A DNA stretch of 64,000 nt from an uncultured Alphaproteobacteria bacterium (GTDB lineage Bacteria; Pseudomonadota; Alphaproteobacteria; UBA9655): assembly GCA_937967795.1 (NCBI GenBank), contig CALBSK010000033.1:27498-91497 (forward strand). Reading direction: 5' to 3'. Made by a program: the position numbers and the translations under genes. Shown here in pieces: positions 53,425-60,945 of this stretch (the first letter of the stretch is position 1; each line of letters starts with the position of its first letter). Below the pieces are notes generated by a model that saw nothing but the letters and a program-made list of their open reading frames with translations, was not told the origin of the DNA and did not search any database.

Positions 53425-54909
53425 ATGAGCATAGCGGTAAAATCTCAGTTCGACTCCCCTCCCTCCTTTCGTATTCCTCAAGAATCTCTGGAACGACTAC
53501 CACCTCATAGTATCGAAGCTGAACAGGCTCTTTTAGGAGCCCTTCTCCATAATAATTTAGCTTTTGAAAGAGTAGCTGAGTTTCTACGACCGGAACATTT
53601 TTCTGATCCTTCCCATGGACGAATTTTTGAAGCTATCAGTCACCTCATCAACAGAGGGCACATTGCTGATCCTATTACCTTAAAAGAATATTTTGATCGA
53701 GATAACGCTTTGGCTGAAGTCGGAGGCGGTCAATATTTAGCCCACCTTGCTGTGTCTGTTATCTCCATTATAAATACAGAAGCGTATGGTCAAAAAATTT
53801 ATGACTTTTATTTAAGACGACAACTCATTGACGTAGGAGAAAGTGTTGTTAATGACGCTCACACCTATGATCTAGATATTTCTGCAACAGACCAAATTGA
53901 AGTCGCTGAAAAAAAACTTTTCGATCTTGCAACGGTGGGCCAGCAAGAACGAGGTCTTCAAATTTTTTCTTCAGCGCTGAAACAAGCTCTCATAAGTGCT
54001 GAAGTTGCCTATAAAAGAGACAGTCACGTGGTAGGCATCACAACCGGCTTTAAAAAGATGGATGAATATTTGGGAGGATTTCATCCTTCCGATCTTATCA
54101 TCGTGGCGGGCCGACCTTCTATGGGGAAAACAGCTCTTACCACCAATTTTGCTTTCAACGCCGCGCGTGCTGCTTTGGAAAAAAAGGAAGGTGGGGCTGT
54201 TGCTTTTTTTTCCCTTGAAATGTCATCCGAACAACTTGCCAACCGTATATTAGGCCAAGAATCTGGACTTTCATCTGACCTTATTCGTCGCGGAGATATT
54301 GGAAAGTCTGATTTTCCGCGCCTTGTAGAAGTCTCCAATCGTTTGAACTCAATTCCTTTTTTTATTGATGATACACCTGGACTTTCTGTTCCTACTTTAA
54401 GAACGCGCGCACGACGCTTAATGCGCCAAGAAGGCCTTGGAATGATCATTATTGATTATCTTCAACTTCTCTCAAGTCCTGGGAAAAAATCTGCGGAGAA
54501 TAGAGTATTGGAGCTTTCAGAAATTACGCGCGGACTTAAAGCCCTCGCAAAAGAATTGCATGTACCAGTCGTTGCTTGTTCTCAGCTCTCTCGTGCCGTT
54601 GAACAACGGGATGATAAACGCCCCCAACTGGCGGATCTCAGAGAATCGGGTTCTATCGAACAAGATGCCGATGTGGTAATGTTTGTTTATCGTGAAGAAT
54701 ATTATCTTTCTCGAAAGAAACCAACTGGCGGGGATGATAAAATCGCGGAGTGGGAAAGATCTTTAAACGCAGTTGCAAATATTGCCGACGTCATCATTGC
54801 AAAACAACGCCATGGCCCTATTGGTACGGTTCAGCTTCACTTTGAAGGAAGACTTACAAAATTTTCAGATCTTGCTGACCCTGCTTATTTAGCGGTGAAT
54901 TATGGTTAA
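53425..54909 (+). CDS. dnaB: Replicative DNA helicase DnaB
   Basis: A hexameric 5'-3' helicase that drives the replication fork. The 494-aa protein has the N-terminal primase-binding domain with PHSIEAEQALLGALLHN (about 27-43). The RecA-like domain has Walker A GRPSMGKT (229-236), AVAFFSLEMSSEQLANRIL, IIIDYLQLLSSPGK (Walker B), and SQLSRAVEQRDDKRPQLADL followed by RESGSIEQDADVV. No intein is present. It overlaps alr by 8 bp. Confidence 0.97.
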   Translation: MSIAVKSQFDSPPSFRIPQESLERLPPHSIEAEQALLGALLHNNLAFERVAEFLRPEHFSDPSHGRIFEAISHLINRGHIADPITLKEYFDRDNALAEVGGGQYLAHLAVSVISIINTEAYGQKIYDFYLRRQLIDVGESVVNDAHTYDLDISATDQIEVAEKKLFDLATVGQQERGLQIFSSALKQALISAEVAYKRDSHVVGITTGFKKMDEYLGGFHPSDLIIVAGRPSMGKTALTTNFAFNAARAALEKKEGGAVAFFSLEMSSEQLANRILGQESGLSSDLIRRGDIGKSDFPRLVEVSNRLNSIPFFIDDTPGLSVPTLRTRARRLMRQEGLGMIIIDYLQLLSSPGKKSAENRVLELSEITRGLKALAKELHVPVVACSQLSRAVEQRDDKRPQLADLRESGSIEQDADVVMFVYREEYYLSRKKPTGGDDKIAEWERSLNAVANIADVIIAKQRHGPIGTVQLHFEGRLTKFSDLADPAYLAVNYG

Positions 54910-56038
54910 TATACGGTTTCCTCAACCTCCTTCTGTCTCCCTGGCTTTAGTTATTGATTTGGAAGCTGTTTCTCACAACTATAGGGCTCTTTGTTCTCGG
55001 CTCAAACAGGGAACAATTTGCGCTCCCGTTCTTAAAGCGAATGCTTATGGTATGGGCGTCAAAGAAGTTTCGGCACTCCTTTACCAGGAAGGATGCCGGC
55101 ATTTCTTTGTAGCTCATCTTACGGAAGCACTCGAGCTCAAATGTTTCGTGGGGCCAGATGTTTTCATTTATATATTAAATGGTCTTCGAAAAGGAGATGA
55201 AGAGGTCTATGCCCATTATCAACTTATCCCTGTTCTGAGTGACTTCTCCCAAATTCAGATATGGAACAACTTCTGTAAAACTAAACAAGAATGTCTCAAA
55301 GCTGCGCTTCATTTTGACACCGGCATGACACGAACGGGCATTACGCAACACACCAGTGGGCTCGCGGTAGAAGATCTTTCTCACACAGAAATTGTTTGTG
55401 TGATGAGTCATCTTGCTTGTACTTACCAACCCTCCCATCCTATGAATGAAGAACAGCGATTAAGCTTTGAGAGCATCAAAAAACGGTTTCCTTCTGCAAT
55501 GGGTAGTCTTGCCAACAGCGGAGGTTTATTTTTAGGTTCTGAATACCATTATAATTTAGTCCGTATTGGTCTTGCTCTTACGGGCTCCCATTCTCCTATT
55601 TCTGCTGGAGATATCTTGCTAAAACCCGCAGTTAAGGCTTATGCTCAGATTTTACAGATTAATGAAATCGCGCAAGGGGCCTCAATCGGCTATGATGCCA
55701 CCTTTATTGCCTCGAGAGCTTCACGAATTGCAACTCTTGGTATAGGATATGCCGATGGTTATTTAAGAAGCTTAAGCAATCGTGGACAAGTCTATTTTGA
55801 AGGGTATATACTCCCCGTTGTGGGAAGAGTTTCTATGGATTTGATAACAATCGATATGACTGATGTTCCCCCTTCTAAAGTTCGTACGGGAGCTTGGATT
55901 GAGCTCTTTGGCGATCATATCTCAATCGATGCCCTTGCCAGCCAAGCAGAGACGATCCCTTGGGAAATTTTAACACGCCTGGGGCCGAGATTCGAACGGT
56001 TTTATCTCAACGCACACACACTCGAAGAGGTTGCCTGA
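54902..56038 (+). CDS. alr: Alanine racemase
   Basis: A PLP enzyme making D-alanine for peptidoglycan. The 378-aa protein has the PLP lysine K45 in VLKANAYGMG, HFDTGMTRTG, the Tyr base Y264 in SIGYDATF, GYADGYLRSLSN and GRVSMDLITIDMTD. The length is normal. The N-terminus overlaps dnaB and the stop overlaps the mlaE start (ATGA). It supplies D-Ala to the MurF step encoded in the dcw cluster of the same window. Confidence 0.96.
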   Translation: MVNIRFPQPPSVSLALVIDLEAVSHNYRALCSRLKQGTICAPVLKANAYGMGVKEVSALLYQEGCRHFFVAHLTEALELKCFVGPDVFIYILNGLRKGDEEVYAHYQLIPVLSDFSQIQIWNNFCKTKQECLKAALHFDTGMTRTGITQHTSGLAVEDLSHTEIVCVMSHLACTYQPSHPMNEEQRLSFESIKKRFPSAMGSLANSGGLFLGSEYHYNLVRIGLALTGSHSPISAGDILLKPAVKAYAQILQINEIAQGASIGYDATFIASRASRIATLGIGYADGYLRSLSNRGQVYFEGYILPVVGRVSMDLITIDMTDVPPSKVRTGAWIELFGDHISIDALASQAETIPWEILTRLGPRFERFYLNAHTLEEVA

Positions 56039-56817
56039 TGACAGGGGGCCTTGCAAGTATCGGTCGCGTTTTTCTCGATTTTTTAGCAACCACAGGACGA
56101 CTTACCCTTTTCCTTACCAATTCTCTTATTCAAGGCTTTCAACCTCCTTATTACTTTCGGCAAATTTTACGGCAGTTTTGGGAAATTGGGTATTTATCTT
56201 TACCTGTTGTAGGCCTCACCGCTTTTTTCACAGGCATGGTTCTCGCCCTTCAAAGCTATACCGGCTTTTCCCGCTTTAATGCTGAAAATGCGATTGCAAG
56301 CGTGGTAGTTCTTTCTATGACCCGAGAGTTAGGACCCGTACTGGCAGGATTGATGATCTCTGGTCGAATTGGCGCCGCCATGGCCGCTGAAATTGGAACC
56401 ATGCGTGTAACAGAGCAAATCGATGCGCTTGTAACCCTTTCGACAAATCCGCAAAAATATCTTATCGCACCCCGCCTTTTAGCAGGTGTGGCATCCCTTC
56501 CCCTTCTCGTCCTGGTCGCAGATACAATTGGTGTTTTTGGGGGTTATGTCGTAAGCATCTATAAACTAGGCTTTAATCCCGCTTCTTACCTCAAGCAAAC
56601 CTTTGACTTTATGGAAATGGGCGATGTCACCTCAGGATTAATCAAGGCTTCCGTCTTTGGTTTTATTATTGCGCTGATGGGATGCTATCACGGCTTTAAC
56701 TCCAAAGGTGGCGCACAAGGTGTTGGCAAAGCTACAACGTATGCGGTTGTGTCTTCTTCCATTCTGATTCTTATTGCGAACTATTTCTTAACCGTTCTTC
56801 TTTTTGAACAGGGGTAA
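56038..56817 (+). CDS. mlaE: MlaE-type ABC permease (phospholipid transport)
   Basis: A permease of the Mla/Ttg2 system that moves phospholipids between inner and outer membranes. From ATG 56038, which overlaps the alr stop and has GAAGAGG upstream, the protein is 259 aa. It has the MlaE core: GMVLALQSYTGFSRFNAENA, MTRELGPVLAGLMISGRIGA, AAMAAEIGTMRVTEQIDALV, and a C-terminal motif GGAQGVGKATTYAVVSSSIL. The partner ATPase MlaF lies 996 bp downstream, separated by a phosphatase gene. Confidence 0.93.
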   Translation: MTGGLASIGRVFLDFLATTGRLTLFLTNSLIQGFQPPYYFRQILRQFWEIGYLSLPVVGLTAFFTGMVLALQSYTGFSRFNAENAIASVVVLSMTRELGPVLAGLMISGRIGAAMAAEIGTMRVTEQIDALVTLSTNPQKYLIAPRLLAGVASLPLLVLVADTIGVFGGYVVSIYKLGFNPASYLKQTFDFMEMGDVTSGLIKASVFGFIIALMGCYHGFNSKGGAQGVGKATTYAVVSSSILILIANYFLTVLLFEQG

Positions 56818-56871
56818 ATATATATGATCCCTTCAAATGGTTTGAACTGAAATAAAAAAGAGGTAACCAAA

Positions 56872-57741
56872 GTGTTTTCAAAAATGTTGAAAGTAATAGG
56901 AATATTACTACCAATAGGGTGCATCATTTTCATCTATATGGAAGTAAAGAATCCGAGCGAATTAAAACAGTTTCGTTTTTCCAATGGTCCTTTTGTAATC
57001 AACGCAAAGACCTCACCTTCCCGGGTAGGTCTCGATCAGCTTAATGCGTCAGGAAGCGCTCGAATTACCCAACCTTCCCTTCAAACCAAACTAGCTAGTG
57101 TTGCTCAGCCTGTATATGTTTTTGATTTAATCCATGAGCCTCATTATTTCATCCAGGGGTTGCCTACTCATTGGTATGGGTATAAAGCCTCTCATCTTTT
57201 TTCTAATATTTCAAAGAAACCTGGATGGTTCCATATAAGACATACTTTCCGACGTTTCTTAAGAACCGGTAAACTTACCCATATGCCCCATGATCTACAA
57301 TCTGAAAAAAACATCATTGAAGCAGCGGGTTACCATTACATTAATATGGATTTCCACAGAGGCCATATTCCGCAACACGAACAGGTGGATATTCTTGTTA
57401 ATGCATTAAAAGCTCTACCACAAGAAAGATGGATCCACGCCCATTGTTCAGCGGGACAAGGACGTACAACAGTATTTTTAACAATGTATGACATATTAAT
57501 GAATGGCAAAAAAGTCCCTTTAAAGGATATAGTAGAACGGCAATATCGTCTTGGAGGTGTTGACTTATTTGATACGGTGGTTTGGAAAAATGGGAGTTAT
57601 ACCCAAAAAGCTTTAAACAATAGGAAAAATTTTATTGTGAAGTTTTATCAATATGTAAATGATCCAAAAGGATTAGGGGTATCATCTTGGAAAGAGTGGA
57701 TTGCTGTAAATAATGATTCAAATTCTATCTACGAGCCTTAA
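56872..57741 (+). CDS. Membrane-anchored PTP-like phosphatase (phytase-type active site)
   Basis: A 289-aa protein starting at GTG 56872 (GAGGT seven bases upstream; ATG 56884 is an alternative). One N-terminal membrane segment or signal (about 5-22) is followed by a catalytic domain with the active-site loop HAHCSAGQGRTTVFLTMYDI, C192-x5-R198, plus YHYINMDFHRGHIPQHEQVD upstream. The HCxxGxGRT loop is typical of PTP-like phytases and related lipid/protein phosphatases. It is inserted between mlaE and mlaF, with a periplasmic or surface location inferred. The substrate is unknown: inositol phosphates, phosphoinositides or phosphotyrosine are candidates. Confidence 0.8.
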   Translation: MFSKMLKVIGILLPIGCIIFIYMEVKNPSELKQFRFSNGPFVINAKTSPSRVGLDQLNASGSARITQPSLQTKLASVAQPVYVFDLIHEPHYFIQGLPTHWYGYKASHLFSNISKKPGWFHIRHTFRRFLRTGKLTHMPHDLQSEKNIIEAAGYHYINMDFHRGHIPQHEQVDILVNALKALPQERWIHAHCSAGQGRTTVFLTMYDILMNGKKVPLKDIVERQYRLGGVDLFDTVVWKNGSYTQKALNNRKNFIVKFYQYVNDPKGLGVSSWKEWIAVNNDSNSIYEP

Positions 57742-57813
57742 AACATAAATATCTCTTTCTATTTTGCTGATTAAGGGATACCTTACATTAGCTTTTAAAA
57801 ACCTATACAGAAT

Positions 57814-58599
57814 GTGCGGATGATCCCCAAGTTTGCTCTCACAAATCTTCAGAAAAGTTTTGGCCATAAACATGTTCTCCAAGGAGTTGATCTCGAAGTA
57901 TTTCCGGGTGAATCTATGGTCATTATTGGCGGTTCAGGGACGGGAAAATCTGTTCTTCTCAAATGCCTTTTGGGGCTCATTCCAGCCGATGGAGGAAGCC
58001 TTCAAATGGACGGGAATGAAATTATAAAAGAATCATTGGTTCAAAATGAAGAGCGCCTCCAAGACATTGGCGTCGTTTTTCAAGGCTCAGCCCTTTTCGA
58101 CAGTTTAAAAGTTTGGGAAAACGTGGCTTTTCGCCTTATTCATGCGCAACACATGAGCCGAAAAGAAGCCAAAGAAATGGCTCTTCAAAAATTAGCGGCT
58201 GTGGGATTAAGCGAATCTGTTGCTGAACTTTCTCCTGCGGAAATCTCAGGAGGGATGCAGCGGCGTGTTGCTCTGGCTCGTGCGATTGCAACCCAACCTC
58301 ATGTTCTCTTTTTTGATGAGCCTACCTCAGGCCTCGATCCTATTTTTAGCAGCGTTATTAACGAGCTGATCATCAGATGCGTTCGAGACTTAGGCGCAAC
58401 AGCTATCACAATCACCCACGATATGAACAGCGCTCGTCATGTGGGAGACCGTATCGCCATGCTTTATGAAGGGAAAATCATTTGGTGCGGCCCTGCCCAT
58501 GAGATTGACTCTTCAGAGAATCCGTATGTTCAGCAATTTATTAAAGGCCTTTCTATAGGGCCTATTCAACTTGAAACAGACGTCCGCCATGTGGCCTAA
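57814..58599 (+). CDS. mlaF: MlaF-type ABC ATP-binding protein
   Basis: The ATPase of the Mla phospholipid transporter, pairing with the MlaE homologue at 56038. The 261-aa protein has Walker A GGSGTGKSV, Q-loop GVVFQGSALFDSLKVWENV, signature ISGGMQRRVALARA, Walker B VLFFDEPTSGLDPI and TITHDMNSARHVGDR, all typical of MlaF. I keep the GTG at 57814; an ATG two codons later is equally possible. No mlaD follows; the next genes are radA and cvpA. Confidence 0.92.
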   Translation: MRMIPKFALTNLQKSFGHKHVLQGVDLEVFPGESMVIIGGSGTGKSVLLKCLLGLIPADGGSLQMDGNEIIKESLVQNEERLQDIGVVFQGSALFDSLKVWENVAFRLIHAQHMSRKEAKEMALQKLAAVGLSESVAELSPAEISGGMQRRVALARAIATQPHVLFFDEPTSGLDPIFSSVINELIIRCVRDLGATAITITHDMNSARHVGDRIAMLYEGKIIWCGPAHEIDSSENPYVQQFIKGLSIGPIQLETDVRHVA

Positions 58600-58644
58600 T
58601 GATAACCAGAAGCTACAGAAATCCATAAATAATCCCCGACTGAA

Positions 58645-58700
58645 GTGTCATCCTGAGTTCTCCTTAACAAAGAGATCCCGAAACAAGTTCGGGATGACCG
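58645..58700. repeat. Palindromic dispersed repeat (REP-like) before radA
   Basis: GTCATCC (58647-58653) and GGATGAC (58692-58698) form outer arms, and ATCCCGAA-ACAAG-TTCGGGAT (58675-58695) is a perfect inner hairpin. The end GTCATCCCGAAC (read on the minus strand) is shared with the element at 36069-36166. The 149-bp mlaF-radA gap holds nothing else. Confidence 0.65.
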
Positions 58701-58748
58701 CACTGGATGTAATGGCTTATTTGAGCGCTATGTCAGCAGTGGCGCCTA

Positions 58749-60125
58749 ATGGTTAAGTCCGCAACCCACTATGTCTGTCAAGCATGTGGAAGCTGCTTTC
58801 CCAAATGGGCTGGCAAGTGCGAAGGATGTCAGAGTTGGAATTCTCTGGTGGAAGAAACAACCGTTGACTCTTTTCAAAAGAAAACGACTCTCAAAGCCCA
58901 AAAGCTAGAGTTTTTCTCCCTTGAAGGCGCCACTCCTCCCCTCCCCCGTCTTTTAACAGGAATTGAGGAATTTGACCGCGTTTGCGGAGGAGGTCTCGTT
59001 CGTGGTTCGGTTCTTTTGGTAGGAGGTGATCCAGGCATCGGAAAATCCACACTTTTGCTTCAAGTAGCGGGGCTTGTCAGTAAACATGCTCCTTGTGCTT
59101 ATATTTCAGGAGAAGAGGCCGCAGATCAAGTTCGCCTGAGGGCAAAACGCCTTCACGTTTCCTCATTTCCTGTCCAGCTTGCAACAACAACGCATATAGG
59201 TGAGATCCTCAAATCCCTTCATCAAGGCCCCCAGGTGGCCATTATTGATTCCATCCAAACAATGTATGTGGAATCTTTGGAAGCGGCTCCTGGCAGTGTT
59301 TCTCAGGTGCGCGCGAGTGCCCACGAGCTGATTCGTTTTGCCAAAAAATATGGCGTCACCATTATTATTGTGGGTCATGTCACCAAAGAAGGAGTGATCG
59401 CTGGTCCTCGTGTTCTTGAACATATGGTAGATACGGTCCTTTATTTCGAAGGGGAAAGAGGACATCATTTCCGGATTCTTCGTTCTGTCAAAAACCGTTT
59501 TGGACCGACCGATGAAATTGGTGTTTTCGAAATGACTGATGGGGGGCTTCAAGAAGTTTCCAACCCTTCTCTTCTCTTTCTTCCTCATCGAACAGAACAG
59601 GTGACAGGATCTTGTGTTTTTGCAGGCATTGAAGGCACGAGACCTCTGCTTGTTGAAATTCAAAGCTTGATCGCTCCTTCCTCCCTTGCCACACCGCGTC
59701 GCGCTGTCGTGGGATGGGATTCAAGCCGCCTTTCCATGATTCTAGCTGTTTTGGAAGCCCGTTGTGGTTTTGTATGTGGCAATCGAGATGTCTTTTTGAA
59801 CGTGGCAGGAGGCTTAAGAATCTCTGAACCCGCAGCTGATTTAGCTGTAGCGGCTTCTCTTCTCTCTTCTCTTGCGAATTCCCCTCTTTCAAAAGAGGCT
59901 GTCTTTTTCGGAGAAATTGGTCTATCTGGCGAAATTCGCCCCATTAGTCAACAAGAAACACGCCTCAAAGAAGCCTTTAAGCTTGGGTTTAAAACAGCCT
60001 TTATTCCGCAAGTCCCAAAGCCTTTTTTTATGCCCGAAATGACTCTTATCCCTCTTGCCCATCTTGCGGAACTTGCTCATTATCTGGATGCGCAGCCAAA
60101 GCCTCGCAAAGCTTACGGAGGATGA
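58749..60125 (+). CDS. radA: DNA repair protein RadA/Sms
   Basis: A RecA-related ATPase that aids branch migration in recombination. The 458-aa protein has the N-terminal zinc finger (C10, C13, C24, C27), Walker A GGDPGIGKST, a KNRFG motif in SVKNRFGPTDEIG, and a C-terminal Lon-type domain with GLSGEIRPISQQETRLKEA. The stop overlaps cvpA by 4 bp. Confidence 0.96.
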   Translation: MVKSATHYVCQACGSCFPKWAGKCEGCQSWNSLVEETTVDSFQKKTTLKAQKLEFFSLEGATPPLPRLLTGIEEFDRVCGGGLVRGSVLLVGGDPGIGKSTLLLQVAGLVSKHAPCAYISGEEAADQVRLRAKRLHVSSFPVQLATTTHIGEILKSLHQGPQVAIIDSIQTMYVESLEAAPGSVSQVRASAHELIRFAKKYGVTIIIVGHVTKEGVIAGPRVLEHMVDTVLYFEGERGHHFRILRSVKNRFGPTDEIGVFEMTDGGLQEVSNPSLLFLPHRTEQVTGSCVFAGIEGTRPLLVEIQSLIAPSSLATPRRAVVGWDSSRLSMILAVLEARCGFVCGNRDVFLNVAGGLRISEPAADLAVAASLLSSLANSPLSKEAVFFGEIGLSGEIRPISQQETRLKEAFKLGFKTAFIPQVPKPFFMPEMTLIPLAHLAELAHYLDAQPKPRKAYGG

Positions 60126-60796
60126 AAGTGGCTTCTTCGACATTTAATAGTATTGATTTTACAATCCTCGCTATCTTTGGGATTTCAATTCTTATTGGTA
60201 TTCTCCGCGGCGCCACACGTGAAGTTTTAGGAATTACGGGGTGGATTGGAGCCTTCGCTGTTGTTTTTTATGGGCTTCCTCTTTTTCGCCCCTTAGGACG
60301 TCATTACATCCATAATCCCATGGTCGCCGATGCTGTCACAGCTGGTATTCTTTTTATTCTCTCTTTAGCTGTATTTATTCTTATCAGTCGCCTCATTTCG
60401 TCAAGTGTTAAAGGCAGTATGTTTGGGGGGCTTGATCGTTCTCTAGGACTTGTTTTTGGTATTGTCAGAGGCCTATTCGTTGTCTGTCTTATCTATCTTG
60501 CGATGAGTTTTTTCTACCCTCCCCAGGAAATCCCTCACTCTATTCTGAGCGCCCGATTGACTCCCTTTGTAGCTCAAGGAGCTCACGAACTGAAACGCCT
60601 TATCCCCAAAGATTATCTTCCTCAAGATTTCAAACATACGCCAACTATTAGCCCTCTCGATGCACGAGATTTGCTCGAACACAGCCTTCCTAACCTAGAA
60701 GAAACGGTGAAGAGCCTTTCAACGCTAAAACCCACTTCCCCGAAAAAACCCCAAGATAGCTTGGAGCAACTTATTGAAAAGAATGATAGTTATTGA
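60122..60796 (+). CDS. cvpA: CvpA family membrane protein
   Basis: A 224-aa protein with four membrane segments and the CvpA core: FTILAIFGISILIGILRGAT, REVLGITGWIGAF, then the GGLDRSLGLVFGIVRGLFVV motif. CvpA proteins are linked to colicin V production and envelope stress tolerance; the exact role is unclear. A polar C-terminal tail of about 70 residues lies in the cytoplasm or periplasm. The start overlaps radA; radA-cvpA pairing is common in alphaproteobacteria, usually followed by purF, which is not seen here. Confidence 0.9.
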   Translation: MKVASSTFNSIDFTILAIFGISILIGILRGATREVLGITGWIGAFAVVFYGLPLFRPLGRHYIHNPMVADAVTAGILFILSLAVFILISRLISSSVKGSMFGGLDRSLGLVFGIVRGLFVVCLIYLAMSFFYPPQEIPHSILSARLTPFVAQGAHELKRLIPKDYLPQDFKHTPTISPLDARDLLEHSLPNLEETVKSLSTLKPTSPKKPQDSLEQLIEKNDSY

Positions 60797-60945
60797 GCGA
60801 TCCTTTTCCGTTCCCATCCCTTTTAATTCGAGCTCAGGTTTTTTACCTGTACAAACCTAAAAAAATTATAATTTCTCTTGCAAATTTTAAGGAATTATAC
60901 TATGTTTATATTAGGAAATGAGATGTTTTTTTATTAAATGGTAAT

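Noticed and set aside
58571..58756. 61-codon frame across the mlaF-radA gap
   Set aside because: It is created by the palindromic repeat; the codons have no protein-like pattern and no ribosome site.
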